A stretch of DNA of 64,000 nt from Nocardia sp. NBC_00403. Lineage in GTDB: Bacteria; Actinomycetota; Actinomycetes; Mycobacteriales; Mycobacteriaceae. Shown here in pieces: positions 9,901 to 20,753 of the stretch; position 1 is the first letter of the stretch, and each line of letters opens with the position of its first letter. The stretch lies in the NCBI RefSeq assembly GCF_036046055.1, contig NZ_CP107939.1, positions 2,666,001 to 2,730,000 on the forward strand. Direction: 5' to 3'. The notes under the pieces were generated by a model. The model saw only the letters and a program-made list of their open reading frames with translations, made no database searches and was not told where the DNA came from. Both the position numbers and the translations under genes were made by a program.

Positions 9901-12900
9901 CGGCCATCGCCCCTGATGCCACTGCTGTCAGTGCCGGCGGCGTGTCCATGACCTACCGCGAACTCGATGCCTGGTCGAACCGATTCGCCAGGGTACTGCT
10001 GCGTCGCGGTGTCGGCCCCGAAGTGTTCGTCGTGCTCGCGCTCACCCGCTCGGTGGAGTCGGTGGTCGCGGTGTGGGCGCTGGCCAAGACCGGCGCGGCC
10101 TTCGCGCCATTGGACCCGAGCTATCCGCCGGAGCGGATCGAGCACATCCTCACCGACTCCAAAGCGCCGATCGGCGTGACGGTCTGCGCGACCGGCGACA
10201 CCTTGCCCGGCACCATCGACTGGCTGCTGCTGGACGATCTCAACACCATCCGCAAGGTGATGACGGTTTCCGACGCGCCCATCACCGACGCGGATCGTGG
10301 CCGCGCCATCGACATCGAGCAGATCGCCTACCTGATCTACACCTCGGGTTCCACCGGGAAGCCGAAGGCTGTGTTGCTGAGCCATCGCGGCCTGGCGAAC
10401 CTGGTGACGACCCAGAGCAATTCGCTCGATCTCGACCCGACCGCACGCGTATTGCAGGTCGCTTCACCGAGTTTCGACGCATCGGTGTTCGAGCTGCTGA
10501 TGGCGCACGCAACCGGCGCGAAGCTGGTGCTGTCACCGCCGGATGTGTACGGCGGCAGTGCGCTCGAGCACTTGATCCGCGACGAAAAGATCACCCATGC
10601 GGTCATCACGCCGTCGGTGCTCGCCACCATGGATCCCAGCGACCTCATCGAGCTGCGCATGCTGTCGGTGGCCGGTGAGGCGATCAGTCCGGAGCTGACG
10701 GCCCAGTGGGCACCGGGTCGCCGACTGGTGAACCTGTACGGCCCAACGGAATTCAGCATCTGGGCGACAGGACCGAGCGAGCTTCGAATCGGCGAACCGG
10801 TCACCATCGGCGGACCGGTTCAGGGCGCGGCGGTGATGGTGCTCGACCCATGGCTGCGTCCCGTCCCGGTCGGCATCACCGGTGAGCTGTACCTGGCGGG
10901 GCCGGCCCTGGCGCGCGGCTACTTCAATCGGTTCTCGATGACCGCGGGACGATTCGTCGCCAACCCGTACGGTGCGCCGGGGGAGCGGATGTACCGCACC
11001 GGTGACATGGTGCGATGGGTGCCGGATAAGCCTGGTGAGCTGGACTACCAGGGCCGCAGCGACTTCCAGGTGAAGATTCGCGGCCTGCGTATCGAACTCG
11101 GCGAGATCGATGCGGTGCTCACCGCCGACGAACGGGTGGAATACGCGGCGACGATCGGCCGCACCGGACCGGCGGGAGAGACCGTGCTGGTGTCCTATGT
11201 GGTTCCCGTCGCCGGGGTGGAGCTGGACACCGAGCAGTTGCGCAACCAGATCGCCACCACCCTGCCCGGGTATATGGTCCCCGGCTATCTCATCGCACTC
11301 GACGAGGTTCCGCTGACCCCGGTGGGCAAGCTGGACCGCAACGCGCTGCCGGTGCCCGATTTCTCGGTCTCGCGACGGGCCTATCTCGCGCCGCGCACAC
11401 CCGTCGAGCAGGCCGTCGCGGAGGTGTTCGCCGACGTGCTCGACACCGAGCGGGTCAGCATCGACGAATCGTTCTTCGAGCTCGGCGGCAACTCACTGAG
11501 CGCAACCCGGGTCGTCGCCAGGATCAATGCGGCACTCGGCGCGCGGATTGCACTGCGCGACCTCTTCGATGCCCCGACCATCGCCCAGCTTTCCGCGCGG
11601 ATCGTGCCCGCCGCCGATGGCGATCGGAGCAGGTTCGTGCTCGCGCCGCGGATCCGGCCGGACCGGATTCCGTTGTCGCCCGCGCAACAGCGCATGTGGG
11701 TGCTCAATCAGTTGGATCCCGGTTCACCCGCCTACAACATCGCGGTGGCGCTGCGGCTCACCGGCACGCTCGATATCGATGCCTTGCGGGTGGCGGTGGC
11801 CGATGTCGTCGACCGGCACGAAAGTCTGCGCACCGTGTATCCCGCCGACGCGGAGGGGCCGCGGCAGGTGGTTTTGCGTGGTGCGGCAGCGCTGCCCGCG
11901 CTCACCGTGGTAGACACCGAAGACGGTGTGCCGCTGCATAATCGGTTCGCCGAGCTGACCGGTACCGGATTCGACATCGGCACCGCGCCGCCGCTGCGGG
12001 TTGGATTGCTGCGTGTCGCGCCCGAGGTCCTCGTGGTGGTCCTCGTGGTCCAACACATCAGCGCCGATGGTTCGTCGATGGCGCCGCTGGCCGGTGACCT
12101 GATGACCGCCTATGCCGCGGGCACGGCGGGACCGCCACCGGCCGTGCAGTATGCCGACTACGCGCTCTGGCACCGAGAGCTGCTCGGTGACGAGCGCGAT
12201 CCCGAGTCGATGGCCGCGCGCCAGATCGGTTACTGGACCGGCGCGCTGACCGGCGCACCCGACCTGCTCGAACTCCCCGCCGACCGACCGCGGCCCGCCG
12301 TGCAGACAATGCACAGCGCCGATGTGGATTTCGAGATCGACGCGGCACTGCATCGGGCCATGGGCGAACTCGCGGCCACGGCCGACGTCAGCCTGTTCAT
12401 GGTTGTGCACGCCGCGCTCGCGGTGCTGCTCGCCCGCCTCGGCGGCACCGACGACGTAGTGATCGGCACAGCGATCGCCGGTCGCGGCGAGGCGGCCCTC
12501 GACGGGCTGGTCGGCATGTTCGTCAACACCCTTGCCCTGCGCACATCGGTCGATCCGAGCACGGGCTTCCGTGAGTTCCTCGCGACGGTGCGCTCGACCG
12601 ACCTCGACGCGTTCGGCAACGCCGATGTGCCGTTCGAACGGCTCGTCCAGGTGCTGAATCCGACGCGGTCGACGGCGCACCACCCCATCTTCCAGGTATC
12701 GCTGTCGCTACAGAACTTCGTCGAGCCGACCCTCGAATTGCCCGGTCTGCGCATCGAGGTCGAGAACCTCGACCGGGACGCCGCGCAGTTCGACCTGACT
12801 CTCGATCTGCGAGAACATCTCTCGGGGACCGAACCGGCCGGGCTGAGCGGCGTGCTGTCCTACGCGACGGACCTGTTCGACGCGGCCACCGCGGCGACAC

Positions 12901-15900
12901 TGGTGGCCCGGTGGCAGCGCGTGCTGAACGCGGTGGTCGCCGACAGTGACCAGGCAATCTCCGATATCGATGTGCTCGAGGAATCCGAGCGCGAGACACT
13001 GGTTCCCGTGCGCGGGCCCGCCGGCGGCGGGACCATGACGCTCGCGCAGGTCCTGGCTGCGTCGGCGTCGACGCATCCGGAGCGACCTGCGCTCGTCGTC
13101 GACGGGCGCACCACTACCTACCGCGCGCTGGACGCCCGCGCCAACAAGCTCGCTCGAGTCCTGATCGGTGCCGGTGCCGGGCCGGAAACCGTGGTCGCGC
13201 TCGGTCTCACCCGCGGGGCCGAACTGCTCACCGGCATGTGGGCGGCGGCCAAGGCCGGTGCTGCTTTCCTGCCTGTCGATCCGAACTACCCGGCCGAGCG
13301 CATCGAGCACATGCTCACCGATTCCGGCGCGGTGCTCGGACTCACCGTGGCCGCACATCGAGCCCAATTGCCGGACGGCGCACAGTGGCTGGTACTCGAC
13401 GATGCCGAGTTCACCGCGCGCATCCAGCCGATGGGCGAGGATGCCGTGCGGGCCGACGAGCTGCGTAGCCCGGTTCATCTGGACCAACCCGCATGGATGA
13501 TCTACACATCAGGGTCGACCGGAACACCGAAAGGTGTCTCGGTGTCGCATCGCGGCATCGCCGATCTGGTTGCGGCGCAACAGGAACAGCTCGCGCTCGA
13601 CGAGAATTCGCGAGTCCTACAGGTGGCGTCACCGAGTTTCGACGCCTCGGTGTTCGAGGCGATGATGGCGTTCGGCTCGGGCAGTGCGTCGGTGGTCGCG
13701 CCGCCGGATGTTTTCGGCGGCATACCGCTTGCCGAGCTGATCGGCGCCGAGCAAGTGACGCATATGGTGATCACCCCGTCGGCGCTGGCAACGATGGACC
13801 CCGCGGCGGTGCCGAGCGTGCAGCTGCTCGCGGTGGTCGGTGAGGCAGTCGGCGCGGAACTGGTCGAGCGGTGGGCGCAGGGGCGCACCATGGTGAACCT
13901 CTATGGACCCACCGAATCCACCATCTGGACAACGAGTTCCACCGCAATGGCCGTGGGTGCTCCGGTGACCATCGGCCGCCCGATTCGTGGTTCGGCGGTC
14001 CTGGTGCTCGACGATCGGCTACGCCCGGTCCCGGTCGGGGTCGCGGGCGAGCTGTACATTGCGGGATCCGCGCTGGCCAGGGGCTACCACGGCAGACCGG
14101 AGCTGAACGCAACCCGGTTCGTCGCCGATCCGTTCGGCGCGCCGGGCGAGCGGATATACCGCACCGGTGACCTCGTGCGGTGGACGCGCGACCGGCAGCT
14201 GGAGTACATCGGGCGGACCGATTTCCAGGTCAAGGTGCGCGGGCAGCGTATCGAGCTCGGCGAGATCGATGCGGTGCTCGGGCGCGCCGACGGTGTGGAA
14301 TTCGCGGTGACGCTCGGTGTGCGCGGGCCCGCGGGCTCGACGGCACTGGCAGCCTATGTGGTTGCGGCGGCCGACCACACGCTCGACCTCGCGCAACTGC
14401 GCGCCTTCGCTGCGGAAACCTTGCCCGCGTACATGGTTCCTGCCGCGTTCGTCGTCCTCGACGAGATCCCGATCAACGCGGTCGGCAAGCTCGATCGCCG
14501 CGCGTTGCCCGATCCGGTGTTCGACGATGTCGAGACCGAATACCGCGCGCCGCAAACACCTTCCGAGGAGCGGCTCGCGGAGATCTTTGCGGAGCTGCTC
14601 GGCCGCGAAAAGGTGGGCGTGCACGATTCGTTCTTCGCTCTCGGTGGCGACAGCATTCTCGCGATCCAACTGGTGTCGCGGGCGCGGATGCACGGCCTGG
14701 TGCTCACACCGCTGCAAATATTCGAGCACCGCACCGTCGAAGCGCTTGCGGCGCTCGCCGACGCCGCAGGCGAGGTGGTGGTTCTGGAGGAGCTGCCCGG
14801 CGGCGGCGTGGGTGCGCTGCCGCTGACGCCGATCGTGCGATACATGATCGAGCGGGGCGGGAACTTCGACCGGTTCGCCCAGACCGCGGTCCTCGAGCTG
14901 CCGGTCGGCATCGAGCGCGCGCAACTCGTCGCGACGCTCGCGGCCGTCGTCGACCGGCACGACATGCTGCGCACCAGGCTGTCTCAGGACGCCACGGCCG
15001 AATGGCAGGTGCAGGTCGGCGAGCCCGGCTCGATCGAGGTGGACGCGCTCGTGCACCGCATCGAGTTCGACGCCGATGCCGACACCGTGGATGTCCGCGA
15101 ATACGCCATCGCGGAAGTGGATTCCGCGCTGAACCGACTGGACCCGGCCAACGGTGTCGTCCTGCAGTTGATCTGGCTCGATCCCGTCGGCGACGCGGGT
15201 GCCCGGCGCAGGCCCGGTCGGCTGATCGTCGTCGCGCACCACCTCGTCGTGGATGGTGTGTCATGGCGAATCCTGGTGCCGGACTTGATCGCCGCATGGG
15301 CCCAGGTCTCCACCGGCGGCACCCCGATCCTCGCCGAAACCGGAACTTCCATGCGTCGTTGGTCGCACGCGCTGACCGAGGAGGCACACCGGGAGGCTCG
15401 CACGGCCGAGCTCACCTACTGGCGTGACGTCGTCGACGGGCCCGACCCGCTGATCGGCTCACGCGAGCTCGACCCGGCCATCGATCAGGCGCACACCATG
15501 CGGATGGTCGAGTTCGATGTGTCCGCGGAGGCGACCACCGGACTGCTGACGACACTGCCCGCACTCTTCCAGGGGGGCGCCGACGACGCTTTGCTCGCCA
15601 CGTTGGCCTTGGCGCTCATGCGCTGGCGGGGGCGCGCGGAATTCGAGGGTGACGCCGGAATTTCGCCGACGGACTCCGCCGGTGCGAGCAGCTCTGCGCT
15701 CATCCGGCTCGAAGGACACGGTCGTCGAGAGGAGGTGGTTCCCGGCGCCGATCTTTCGCGGACTGTCGGATGGTTCACCAGCATCTACCCGGTGCGATTG
15801 GATCTCGCCGAGATCGACCTCGACGCCGCGTTGTCCGGTGGCGCGGCGATGGGTTCGGCGATCCGCGTGGTGAAGCACCAGTTGCGTGCGATACCGGACA

Positions 15901-17111
15901 AGGGCATCGGTTTCGGACTGCTGCGTTATCTGAACTCCGCTGCGGCGGAGCAACTGCCGAAACGGCTGCCGGGGCGGGTCGGCTTCAACTATCTCGGCCG
16001 CTACGCTACGGCGAGTATTCCGGCCGGGTTGGAAGGGCTCGGCTGGCTGCCGACCGACGAGTTCGGCGACCTGCACGCCGCCGAGCATCCGGACGTGCCG
16101 TTGATGTCCGAGATCGACATCAACGCTGTCGTTCTCGGCGATCGACTGCACGTGAGCATCGGCTACCCCGAAACCCTGTTGGACCGCGCTGATGTCGAGG
16201 AGCTGGCGCGGATATGGACCGAGGCCCTCTGCGCGGCAGCGGAATTCGCGCAGACGCCGGAGGCGCAGCAGGCGGCCGCCGAGGAGGCTGCCCTTGCCGC
16301 GCAACCGGTCGCCGAGGCCGGGCCGGGCGGACTCGGACTCGACGTGCTGCTGCCGATCCGGCTCGGCGGGGACGAACCGGCATTGTTCTGCATCCACCCG
16401 TCGTCCGGAATGGCATGGACCTATCTCGGGCTGGCGGACGCACTGGCGCCGGGCCGTCCGATCTACGGCCTGCAGGCTCCGGATCTCAGTGGCGCACCGT
16501 CGGTTCGGTCCATCGAGGAGTTCGCCGACCACTACGTCGCCGAGATCCGCCGGGTGCAACCCGACGGCCCCTACCACCTGCTCGGCTGGTCTTTCGGTGG
16601 GCTCATCGCGCAGGCGATCGCCACGAAGCTGGAGCAGGCCGGCGCATCGGTCGGGGTGCTGGCGTTGCTGGATGCCGACACCGCCGACATCGACGGTGAC
16701 AGCATCGAGCGGCTCACCGCGGGCGCCTTCGTCAACACCTTCGGCGCGGTCTTCGGTATCCACGATGTTCCCGCCGAGGCGACCGCACAGGAGGCGGCGA
16801 ATCTCATCCGCGATCGGATGGGTGGCGTCTCGATCATCGGTGCGGACACCCTCGAACGAATGGCAGGCTCCTACAACGCGTCGGCGCGCACCAGGACCGG
16901 CTATCAGCGCCCGACCTACCACGGCGACGTGCTGTATTTCCACGCCACTGTGGACACTTCGGACATTTTCGGTCCGGATGGCTGGCGACCGTATGTCACC
17001 GGCGAGATCACCACCGTCGATGTCGACGTGACCCATGACGAACTGACCGCACCACACGCGCTGGCAACCATCGCCCGCGTGCTCGACGAGCAGCTGGGAG
17101 GCAGGCGATGA
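3918..17111 (+). CDS. Three-module non-ribosomal peptide synthetase, C-A-T-E / C-A-T / C-A-T-E-TE
   Basis: A 4,397-residue synthetase from ATG 3918, preceded by AGGAA at 3908-3912; an in-frame TTG at 3870 is less likely. By residue: C1 (HHIVLDG, 149), A1 ([11 protein letters not shown], 623), T1 (GGDSI, Ser 1007), E1 (HHLVVDG, 1189, with [15 protein letters not shown]), C2 (HHLVLDG, 1662), A2 (P-loop 2141), T2 (GGNSL, Ser 2526), C3 (QHISADG, 2712, first His replaced by Gln), A3 (P-loop 3196), T3 (GGDSI, Ser 3579), E2 (HHLVVDG, 3774), and thioesterase (GWSFGG, Ser 4225). Both epimerase-coupled carriers have the GGDS form, the other GGNS, as expected. All three A domains keep the A10 lysine (GKVD/GKLD). 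C1 opens the first module with no upstream carrier, consistent with a starter C that acylates residue 1. Predicted product D-aa1/aa2/D-aa3, possibly N-acylated. No MbtH-like or acyl-ligase gene is nearby. Confidence 0.95.
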   Translation: MQQQSRSPIVASNGLPAGAFALSAAQRGIWFAQHFAGDNPISIAQYVEFVGSVDVDILADSARRAGREFGTGYLRLIEVDDAPFQVIDTTLDDRTTIHDLRAEPDPAAAAQAWMRAEYTAPLDLLRDRLCEVTMLRLADDHWYWYSRIHHIVLDGVGAITMLQRTMDLYNAAIEGQQPPEGKAEDLRKIVDADVAYRDSGRFEADRQYWREHLAGMAEPVNLAGRFAAVDAHPRLVSGALSSETAELLDAVAKASSSSMAPVIVAAFAAYLAAMTGAPEVALSLPVSARTTASLRRSGGMVANVVPLRLTLDPTATVGELIRATQSELTGALRRPRYRQEDIVRDLGWALDEAASFGPTVNLMMMDSRIRLGSVTGRLHVLTSGMIEDLFVNVYPGVAGERTHIDFQANPNLYSDTELVAHHGRFGAFLSRFLAAGADAALSTVQVVSEAEQAELVPAYGPNGVAPQTLPDILAAGAAIEPGAVAIRAGEVAMTYRELDEHSNRLARLLIAAGAGPERTVAISIPRSLDSVVGLWAVAKTGAAFVPIDPNYPADRIQHMVGDSGIVAGLTVAAARESLPDRVIWLIMDDDATDRMAAMRDSSPITDAERTAPVLLDQTAYVIYTSGSTGLPKGVMVSHRGLANLATGSGSSFGVTADSVVAHAVSPSFDISVEELLVAFAVGATVAVVPPSAYAGEDMAQVLRTHGVTHLNVTPAVVGSLDPATLPALRTVIVGGDACPPELVAKWSDRRLLNGYGPTETTVTTTLSAPMAPDAPVTIGSLMRGVSAVVLDPWLRPVATGTIGELYLAGDGVARGYHQRNGLTASRFVANPYEPGARMYRTGDLARWHRRAGRLELDYAGRSDFQVKVRGFRIELGEVDAALQRHPDIDFTLTIGATTPSGATALVSYVLAKPGTRVHPEELKTFVGETLPAHMVPTVIMLLDSLPLTPVGKVDRRALPAPDFTARRAVKRAPSTPNEEVLAPLFAEVLGLDEVGVDENFFALGGDSIVSIQLVSRARAAGLSFSARDVFERKTVAGLAAVATDAAAHQVRELPGGGVGPVELTPIVHAMLQHGEPWQRFSQAVLVGLPRGVERAQLTKALATLIDHHDVLRSTLRQSAAGWEWVVGAAGSVDADNLIDVVAAGSDPTETYERELQRAADLLDPAAGVVARVVLIESPDVDPRLWLVLHHLVVDGVSWRILLPDLVTAMIGGKLEPVGTSMRRWAHGQVEVAVGRAGELPVWQRILATPDQELGARELDPALDVVATMADVRTTVPAEVASVVLELVPDRFHCGADDALLTALAMAVCRWRPRTAVLLTLEGHGREEAVLPHAAVDRTVGWFTSVYPVAIDLTGIDLDDAFAGGPAAGAAIKAAKEQLRAIPDKGVGYGMLRYLNPETAAALTDTGTPQISFNYLGRAATGGAGATWQPERFAATNDDRTPLAAVVDINAIMGDTELEATWGYASRILDEAQVRELAELWADALRALAAHARTAGAGGHTPSDFDLVGVTAGQLDGWEQSYPNLTDVWPLSPLQYGLLFHAWYDSDTADGYTVQTRLALAGRVDAARLRSAAQALVERHENLRVAYVDTDDGPRQLVLATAEIRWYDLDLSAITDNAERERELERLIEVDASTRFDLTRPPLLRFTLVRTAAEDYTLVMTNHHLVLDGWSTPLLVRELLAIYITAGAAGQLPALPPAPSYREFLSWLDRQDSAASIAAWQQSLAGIDAPTRAVPTLAGIESTESGMVSVDLPADSVARLEKSAREAGATVNTSVQVAWALLLAMVTGRSDVVFGGTVSGRPPQLAGVEDMVGLFINTLPVRVRLEPGERVVDLLARVQSEQARLLDHQHVGLAAIHQAVGLAELFDTLTVFESYPIDREVLSQSLDIAGMRVLDVTGTDATPYPLNLMVIPLPGGPAGDSMRITVKFMADQLAAPAARRLLDRFVLLLTQIAEKPQQAVALVQHCDRDERAALLPVRGAAPMPLRTLPDILTSGAAIAPDATAVSAGGVSMTYRELDAWSNRFARVLLRRGVGPEVFVVLALTRSVESVVAVWALAKTGAAFAPLDPSYPPERIEHILTDSKAPIGVTVCATGDTLPGTIDWLLLDDLNTIRKVMTVSDAPITDADRGRAIDIEQIAYLIYTSGSTGKPKAVLLSHRGLANLVTTQSNSLDLDPTARVLQVASPSFDASVFELLMAHATGAKLVLSPPDVYGGSALEHLIRDEKITHAVITPSVLATMDPSDLIELRMLSVAGEAISPELTAQWAPGRRLVNLYGPTEFSIWATGPSELRIGEPVTIGGPVQGAAVMVLDPWLRPVPVGITGELYLAGPALARGYFNRFSMTAGRFVANPYGAPGERMYRTGDMVRWVPDKPGELDYQGRSDFQVKIRGLRIELGEIDAVLTADERVEYAATIGRTGPAGETVLVSYVVPVAGVELDTEQLRNQIATTLPGYMVPGYLIALDEVPLTPVGKLDRNALPVPDFSVSRRAYLAPRTPVEQAVAEVFADVLDTERVSIDESFFELGGNSLSATRVVARINAALGARIALRDLFDAPTIAQLSARIVPAADGDRSRFVLAPRIRPDRIPLSPAQQRMWVLNQLDPGSPAYNIAVALRLTGTLDIDALRVAVADVVDRHESLRTVYPADAEGPRQVVLRGAAALPALTVVDTEDGVPLHNRFAELTGTGFDIGTAPPLRVGLLRVAPEVLVVVLVVQHISADGSSMAPLAGDLMTAYAAGTAGPPPAVQYADYALWHRELLGDERDPESMAARQIGYWTGALTGAPDLLELPADRPRPAVQTMHSADVDFEIDAALHRAMGELAATADVSLFMVVHAALAVLLARLGGTDDVVIGTAIAGRGEAALDGLVGMFVNTLALRTSVDPSTGFREFLATVRSTDLDAFGNADVPFERLVQVLNPTRSTAHHPIFQVSLSLQNFVEPTLELPGLRIEVENLDRDAAQFDLTLDLREHLSGTEPAGLSGVLSYATDLFDAATAATLVARWQRVLNAVVADSDQAISDIDVLEESERETLVPVRGPAGGGTMTLAQVLAASASTHPERPALVVDGRTTTYRALDARANKLARVLIGAGAGPETVVALGLTRGAELLTGMWAAAKAGAAFLPVDPNYPAERIEHMLTDSGAVLGLTVAAHRAQLPDGAQWLVLDDAEFTARIQPMGEDAVRADELRSPVHLDQPAWMIYTSGSTGTPKGVSVSHRGIADLVAAQQEQLALDENSRVLQVASPSFDASVFEAMMAFGSGSASVVAPPDVFGGIPLAELIGAEQVTHMVITPSALATMDPAAVPSVQLLAVVGEAVGAELVERWAQGRTMVNLYGPTESTIWTTSSTAMAVGAPVTIGRPIRGSAVLVLDDRLRPVPVGVAGELYIAGSALARGYHGRPELNATRFVADPFGAPGERIYRTGDLVRWTRDRQLEYIGRTDFQVKVRGQRIELGEIDAVLGRADGVEFAVTLGVRGPAGSTALAAYVVAAADHTLDLAQLRAFAAETLPAYMVPAAFVVLDEIPINAVGKLDRRALPDPVFDDVETEYRAPQTPSEERLAEIFAELLGREKVGVHDSFFALGGDSILAIQLVSRARMHGLVLTPLQIFEHRTVEALAALADAAGEVVVLEELPGGGVGALPLTPIVRYMIERGGNFDRFAQTAVLELPVGIERAQLVATLAAVVDRHDMLRTRLSQDATAEWQVQVGEPGSIEVDALVHRIEFDADADTVDVREYAIAEVDSALNRLDPANGVVLQLIWLDPVGDAGARRRPGRLIVVAHHLVVDGVSWRILVPDLIAAWAQVSTGGTPILAETGTSMRRWSHALTEEAHREARTAELTYWRDVVDGPDPLIGSRELDPAIDQAHTMRMVEFDVSAEATTGLLTTLPALFQGGADDALLATLALALMRWRGRAEFEGDAGISPTDSAGASSSALIRLEGHGRREEVVPGADLSRTVGWFTSIYPVRLDLAEIDLDAALSGGAAMGSAIRVVKHQLRAIPDKGIGFGLLRYLNSAAAEQLPKRLPGRVGFNYLGRYATASIPAGLEGLGWLPTDEFGDLHAAEHPDVPLMSEIDINAVVLGDRLHVSIGYPETLLDRADVEELARIWTEALCAAAEFAQTPEAQQAAAEEAALAAQPVAEAGPGGLGLDVLLPIRLGGDEPALFCIHPSSGMAWTYLGLADALAPGRPIYGLQAPDLSGAPSVRSIEEFADHYVAEIRRVQPDGPYHLLGWSFGGLIAQAIATKLEQAGASVGVLALLDADTADIDGDSIERLTAGAFVNTFGAVFGIHDVPAEATAQEAANLIRDRMGGVSIIGADTLERMAGSYNASARTRTGYQRPTYHGDVLYFHATVDTSDIFGPDGWRPYVTGEITTVDVDVTHDELTAPHALATIARVLDEQLGGRR

Positions 17112-18082
17112 GTTCCGACACCGGAGTCCTCGTCGAGGGCATCGAGAAATCCTTCGGCGCTGTGCAGGCATTGCGCGGTATCGATTTCACGGCCGCCGAG
17201 GGGGAGGTGCTCGGCATCCTCGGACCCAACGGCGCGGGCAAGACCACTATGGTCAACATCCTGTCGACGCTGATCGTCCCGGACAAAGGCCGAGCCATGG
17301 TCGCGGGGCACGACGTCGTCGCCGATCCCGCGGCAGTGCGCAAATCCATCATGCTGACCGGGCAATTCGCCGCACTCGACGACATGCTCAGCGGCTACGA
17401 GAACCTCGTGCTGTTCGGCAGGTTGATGGGGCTGCGCAAGGGGGCCGCCAAGGCGCGCGCGGATGAGCTGCTCACCGAATTCGATCTGGTGGGCGCTGCG
17501 AGTCGCCGAGTCGGCACCTATTCGGGCGGCATGCGCAGGCGCATCGATATTGCCTGCGGTCTGGTGGTCCGACCTGATGTCGTGTTCCTCGACGAGCCGA
17601 CCACCGGCCTGGATCCGCGCAGCAGACAAGGAGTATGGGACCTGGTGTCCAGCTTCAAGAAGAACGGCATCACCACCCTGCTGACCACCCAGTATCTGGA
17701 GGAAGCCGACGCACTCTGCGATCGGATCATCGTCATCGACCACGGGGTGGTGATCGCGCACGGCACCGCCGACGAGCTGAAATCGCGGACCGGCGGTAGC
17801 TACTGCGAGGTGGTGCCGCTGGATCTCAAGGATGTGCCCGCCATCGTGGCGGCGCTCGGATCACTGCTGCCGGAAGAGACTCGCACCGCACTGACACCCG
17901 ACTCGGACCGCATCGCCATCCCGGCGGTCGACGGCGCCAAGACCCTCGCGGAGGCGCTGCGACGGTTGGACGGCGCCGGGATCGAATTGGTCGACATCGC
18001 GCTGCGCAGGCCGTCGCTCGACGATGTATTCCTGCAGCTGACCGGTCATCTCGCCTCGGTAGACGGTGAGGCGGGGTCATGA
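17108..18082 (+). CDS. DrrA-type ABC transporter ATP-binding protein
   Basis: ATPase of a daunorubicin-resistance-type exporter. The ATG at 17108 overlaps the NRPS stop by 4 bp (ATGA), so it is coupled to the synthetase. 324 residues. Walker [10 protein letters not shown] is at 39-47, followed by a Q-loop, signature YSGGMRRR, Walker [14 protein letters not shown] and switch His region ([15 protein letters not shown]). The C-terminal extension with [15 protein letters not shown] is typical of DrrA/CcmA-like exporters. With the two permeases downstream it should export the NRPS product; this is inferred from coupling and from similar NRPS/Drr loci in actinobacteria. Confidence 0.93.
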   Translation: MSSDTGVLVEGIEKSFGAVQALRGIDFTAAEGEVLGILGPNGAGKTTMVNILSTLIVPDKGRAMVAGHDVVADPAAVRKSIMLTGQFAALDDMLSGYENLVLFGRLMGLRKGAAKARADELLTEFDLVGAASRRVGTYSGGMRRRIDIACGLVVRPDVVFLDEPTTGLDPRSRQGVWDLVSSFKKNGITTLLTTQYLEEADALCDRIIVIDHGVVIAHGTADELKSRTGGSYCEVVPLDLKDVPAIVAALGSLLPEETRTALTPDSDRIAIPAVDGAKTLAEALRRLDGAGIELVDIALRRPSLDDVFLQLTGHLASVDGEAGS

Positions 18083-18897
18083 CGGCGGGTACCTGGCTGA
18101 CCTCAGCCCGCGCGACCCCGGCCACCGTGCAGCAGTGGTGGGTGCTCACCTCGCGGTTGATCGTGCCATCGGTCAAGACCGGCGAAGTGCTGGCGTCGAT
18201 TCTCGCGCCCGCGGCCTTCACCGCCAGCTTCTACATCCCGTTGAAGACGGTGATGACTTTCTCCGGCAATGGCTTCAGCAGCTACGCGCAGTACATGATG
18301 CCGCTGGTGATCCTGCAGGCGGCGGCCTTCACGGCCATCTCGGCCGCATTCCGCGCCGCCTCCGACGCTGTCGCGGGGTTGGACCGCCGGTTCGGCTCGA
18401 TGCCCATTTGGCCGCTGGTACCCGTCGCGGCGCGCATGTCCGGCAATTTCTTTCGACTACTCCTCGCCTTGGCCGCCGCGGTGGTGTGTGGGCATGTCAT
18501 CGGCTTCCGTTTCCGTCTGGACACCGTCCACACGCTCGGTTTCCTGGCGTTCTCCTTGCTCATCGGCATCGCGTTCACGCTCGGCGCGGATGTCATCGGG
18601 ACGGTGTCGAAGAGCCCCGAGACCGTCACGCAGGCGCTGGTGTTGCCGCCGTTGATCTTCGGCATGCTGTCGACGGGGCTGGCTCCGGCGAGCCAATTTC
18701 CGCACTGGGTGCAGTGGTTCGTGCGCAACCAGCCGGTCTCGCAGTTCGCCATCGCACTGCGGGCGCTGGCCGGCGACACCAAAGGCAACGCGGGTGAGGT
18801 GACCTGGTCGCTGATGGGCCCACCACTGTTGTGGGCGTTGGGAATCCTGGTCGTGTGTATTCCGATCGCCGTGCGGCTGAGCTCCAGGAGGGCGTGA
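18079..18897 (+). CDS. DrrB-type ABC-2 transporter permease
   Basis: 272 residues, coupled to the ATPase gene by a 4-bp ATGA overlap at 18079. About six hydrophobic segments in ABC-2 arrangement: an amphipathic N-terminus, a first TM near the residues VLASILAPAAFTASFYIPLK, and a long conserved stretch with LPPLIFGMLSTGLAPASQFP and WVQWFVRNQPVSQF, the hallmark loop of Drr/ABC-2 permeases. Ends one base into the next start. Forms the membrane channel with the next gene. Confidence 0.9.
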   Translation: MTAGTWLTSARATPATVQQWWVLTSRLIVPSVKTGEVLASILAPAAFTASFYIPLKTVMTFSGNGFSSYAQYMMPLVILQAAAFTAISAAFRAASDAVAGLDRRFGSMPIWPLVPVAARMSGNFFRLLLALAAAVVCGHVIGFRFRLDTVHTLGFLAFSLLIGIAFTLGADVIGTVSKSPETVTQALVLPPLIFGMLSTGLAPASQFPHWVQWFVRNQPVSQFAIALRALAGDTKGNAGEVTWSLMGPPLLWALGILVVCIPIAVRLSSRRA

Positions 18898-19706
18898 TGA
18901 CACTGTTTGCCACGCCCAGCGTGCGCGGCTCCGAGACATCACCGGTGTCGCTGGTGCGGCACACGATTCTGCAGACACAGCGACTGCTGCTGCGTTCGGT
19001 GCGCCATCCGGTTGCCCTGCTCGAGACGCTGATCATCCCGTGTCTGCTGCTGTTCATGCTCGACACCGTGATCGGCGGTCAGATCGAGAAGTTCACCGGT
19101 GGCGATGGGCTCTACGGCTCGGTGCCGATGGTCGCGATCGTCGGCGCGCTATCCGGCGCGGTGGCCAGCGGCGTGATGCTCGGGCGCGAACGCGACGCTG
19201 GTCTGCTCGCCCGGTTCTGGGTGCTGCCGGTCCACCGCGCCTCCGGCCTGATGGCCAGGATCCTCGCCGAGGGTTGCCGCATCCTCGCCGGAACCGTCAT
19301 CGTCGTCGTTGTCGGGCATCTGCTCGGGTTCCGCTTCCAGCAGGGTGTGCTCGCGGCGCTGGTGTTCCTGTTGGTGCCGGTGCTCTTCGGCCTCGCCTTC
19401 GCCACAATCGTCACCGCCATCGCGGTCTACACCGCGAAAGCGACTCTCGTCGAAGGCATTACGATACTGAGCTCGCTGCTGATGTTCTTCAGCACCGGCT
19501 TCGTCCCGCTCGTTGCCTATCCGGAGTGGATTCAGCCGGTGGTGCGCAACCAGCCGCTCTCGGTCGCGGTCGACGCGATGCGGGCGCTTGCGCTCGGTGG
19601 CCCGCTCGCCAGGCCGCTGACCATGACGATCATCTGGTCGCTCGGCGCGATCATCGTGTTCGCCGTTCCTGCCGCGGTGGGCTATCGACGCGCCAGCCGG
19701 AGATAG
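18897..19706 (+). CDS. DrrB/DrrC-type ABC-2 transporter permease (second)
   Basis: 269 residues from ATG 18897, which shares its A with the preceding stop (TGATG) and follows a CCAGGAGGG ribosome-binding site. It has the same fold as the previous gene: a TM near LLETLIIPCLLLFMLDTVIG, a cytosolic GRERDAGLLARFWVLPVHR loop, and SSLLMFFSTGFVPLVAYPEW then IQPVVRNQPLSVAVDAMRAL. Two non-identical permeases next to one ATPase mirror the drrABC layout. Last gene of the NRPS operon; the toxin gene on the other strand ends 18 bp away. Confidence 0.9.
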   Translation: MTLFATPSVRGSETSPVSLVRHTILQTQRLLLRSVRHPVALLETLIIPCLLLFMLDTVIGGQIEKFTGGDGLYGSVPMVAIVGALSGAVASGVMLGRERDAGLLARFWVLPVHRASGLMARILAEGCRILAGTVIVVVVGHLLGFRFQQGVLAALVFLLVPVLFGLAFATIVTAIAVYTAKATLVEGITILSSLLMFFSTGFVPLVAYPEWIQPVVRNQPLSVAVDAMRALALGGPLARPLTMTIIWSLGAIIVFAVPAAVGYRRASRR

Positions 19707-19724
19707 ATTCGGGCGCACTCGAAG

Positions 19725-20093
19725 TCATTTGATCCATTCTTCCAGCAGCGTAGCAATCTCGGGCACTTCCATATCGCCTTGCGCAATCGCATTCATGGCT
19801 TTTTCCTGGGCCTCCGGGAATGCCTTGACATGCTCGCCGTTGATCCGCAACATAATCGCCGCCGCGAGGAATGCGGTCCTCTTGTTGCCATCAACGAGAG
19901 CGTGATTCCGTGCAATCGAATGCAGCAGTGCCGCCGCCTTGTCGATGAGACGTGGATACGCCTCGTGCCCGAACACCGTGGTGCGGGGACGTTCCGCCGA
20001 GGCAGCCAACAAGCCTGCGTCGCGTACGGCGGCATGTCCGCCGTTCACTGCGGTAGCAATGGCCAGTAGTTCCTCGAGGGTGAGATATTTCAT
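19725..20093 (-). CDS. doc: Doc-type (Fic fold) toxin, death-on-curing family
   Basis: 122 residues, typical for Doc, the short Fic-fold toxin that inactivates elongation factor Tu by phosphorylation in phage P1. Motif HALVDGNKRT near residues 63-72 matches the Doc/Fic core HxFx(D/N)xNKRT, with Leu in place of Phe. YPRLIDKAAALLHSI and the C-terminal IATLLEEWI helix also fit. Its ATG overlaps the upstream antitoxin gene by 4 bp. The target and activity here are inferred from the family. Confidence 0.9.
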   Translation of the reverse strand: MKYLTLEELLAIATAVNGGHAAVRDAGLLAASAERPRTTVFGHEAYPRLIDKAAALLHSIARNHALVDGNKRTAFLAAAIMLRINGEHVKAFPEAQEKAMNAIAQGDMEVPEIATLLEEWIK

Positions 20094-20284
20094 GCCAGCC
20101 GCTCGAGCAGTTCGGCGTGCTCGGTCATAGTTTCGGCGAGTAGTGCGTCGAAGGCTTCGGCGCGGCGTGTCAGGTGAAGGTGGATCGCCTCTTGGGCAAT
20201 CTCTTGCTTGCTACGGCCTTCCCGCTGAGCCTGCTCGGTGAGTGCCCGGTCATCATCGTCATTGAGTCTGAGTGTCATAGCCAT
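20090..20284 (-). CDS. Antitoxin of the Doc pair, ribbon-helix-helix type
   Basis: 64 residues when started at the ATG whose first base is 20284 (MAMTLRLNDDDDRALTEQAQ), then REGRSKQEIAQEAIHLHLTR. The pattern of a short beta strand (MTLRLND) and two helices is that of a CopG/Arc-like DNA-binding antitoxin. The C-terminal tail (FDALLAETMTEHAELLERLA) would bind Doc. An alternative start at 20311 would run through the operator palindrome, so the shorter form is preferred. First gene of the two-gene operon. Confidence 0.85.
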   Translation of the reverse strand: MAMTLRLNDDDDRALTEQAQREGRSKQEIAQEAIHLHLTRRAEAFDALLAETMTEHAELLERLA

Positions 20285-20291
20285 ATGGGCA

Positions 20292-20310
20292 TGATACCTC
20301 GGTGGTATCA
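20292..20310 (-). promoter_or_regulatory. Operator palindrome of the toxin-antitoxin operon
   Basis: TGATACC-TCGGT-GGTATCA (7-bp perfect arms) lies just upstream of the antitoxin start, with a further GGTATC half-site at 20320-20325. Type II toxin-antitoxin operons are normally autorepressed, so this is the expected RHH antitoxin operator. Confidence 0.7.
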
Positions 20311-20484
20311 CCTGTTCTTGGTATCGGCCGGATGGCTGTAGGTCGCTCCGTGTGACTGGACAAGATCGAGTGTGGCGTGATCCTGCCGTTTGTTGGCTTT
20401 CTTGTCACCCGTCGCGTGTCATCGAATCCGGAAATCTTGTTGCCGCGCGACTGGTGCGCCAGGGAACGGTCCGGAGAGCAGGAG

Positions 20485-20660
20485 ATGTGCGATCCGCGCT
20501 ATCGGTCAGGACGCATTCGGTGGGCCGAGGTGCTGCGGGTGGTCGAGCGGCCGGAGCCGGGCCGGGTCGAGGTGCTCGTCCGGATGCGCGCGGCGGGGTG
20601 AACCCGACCGATGTCTGGCACCGGGCCACCGGCGGCCTGGCGGGCAAAGGCGATTCGGCT
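20485..20660 (+). pseudogene. Relic of a quinone-oxidoreductase-like (MDR) N-terminus
   Basis: Reading across three frames gives AIRAIGQDAFGGP, then EVLRVVERPEPGRVEVLVRM with RAAG, then GVNPTDVWHRATGGLAG. This is the N-terminus of an NADPH:quinone reductase/alcohol dehydrogenase of the medium-chain family. Two single-base losses in G runs (near 20524 and 20599) separate the frames, and similarity ends after about 55 residues, so the gene is also truncated. The remainder of 20312-20753 shows nothing recognisable. Confidence 0.7.
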
Positions 20661-20753
20661 GGCAAGATTGTGTGTCGGTTCTGAGCTGATCGGGATCGGT
20701 GCGGCCCGCCGGCGCTGTGGCCGACGGGCCTTCCGCTGCCGAATTCACCGGTC

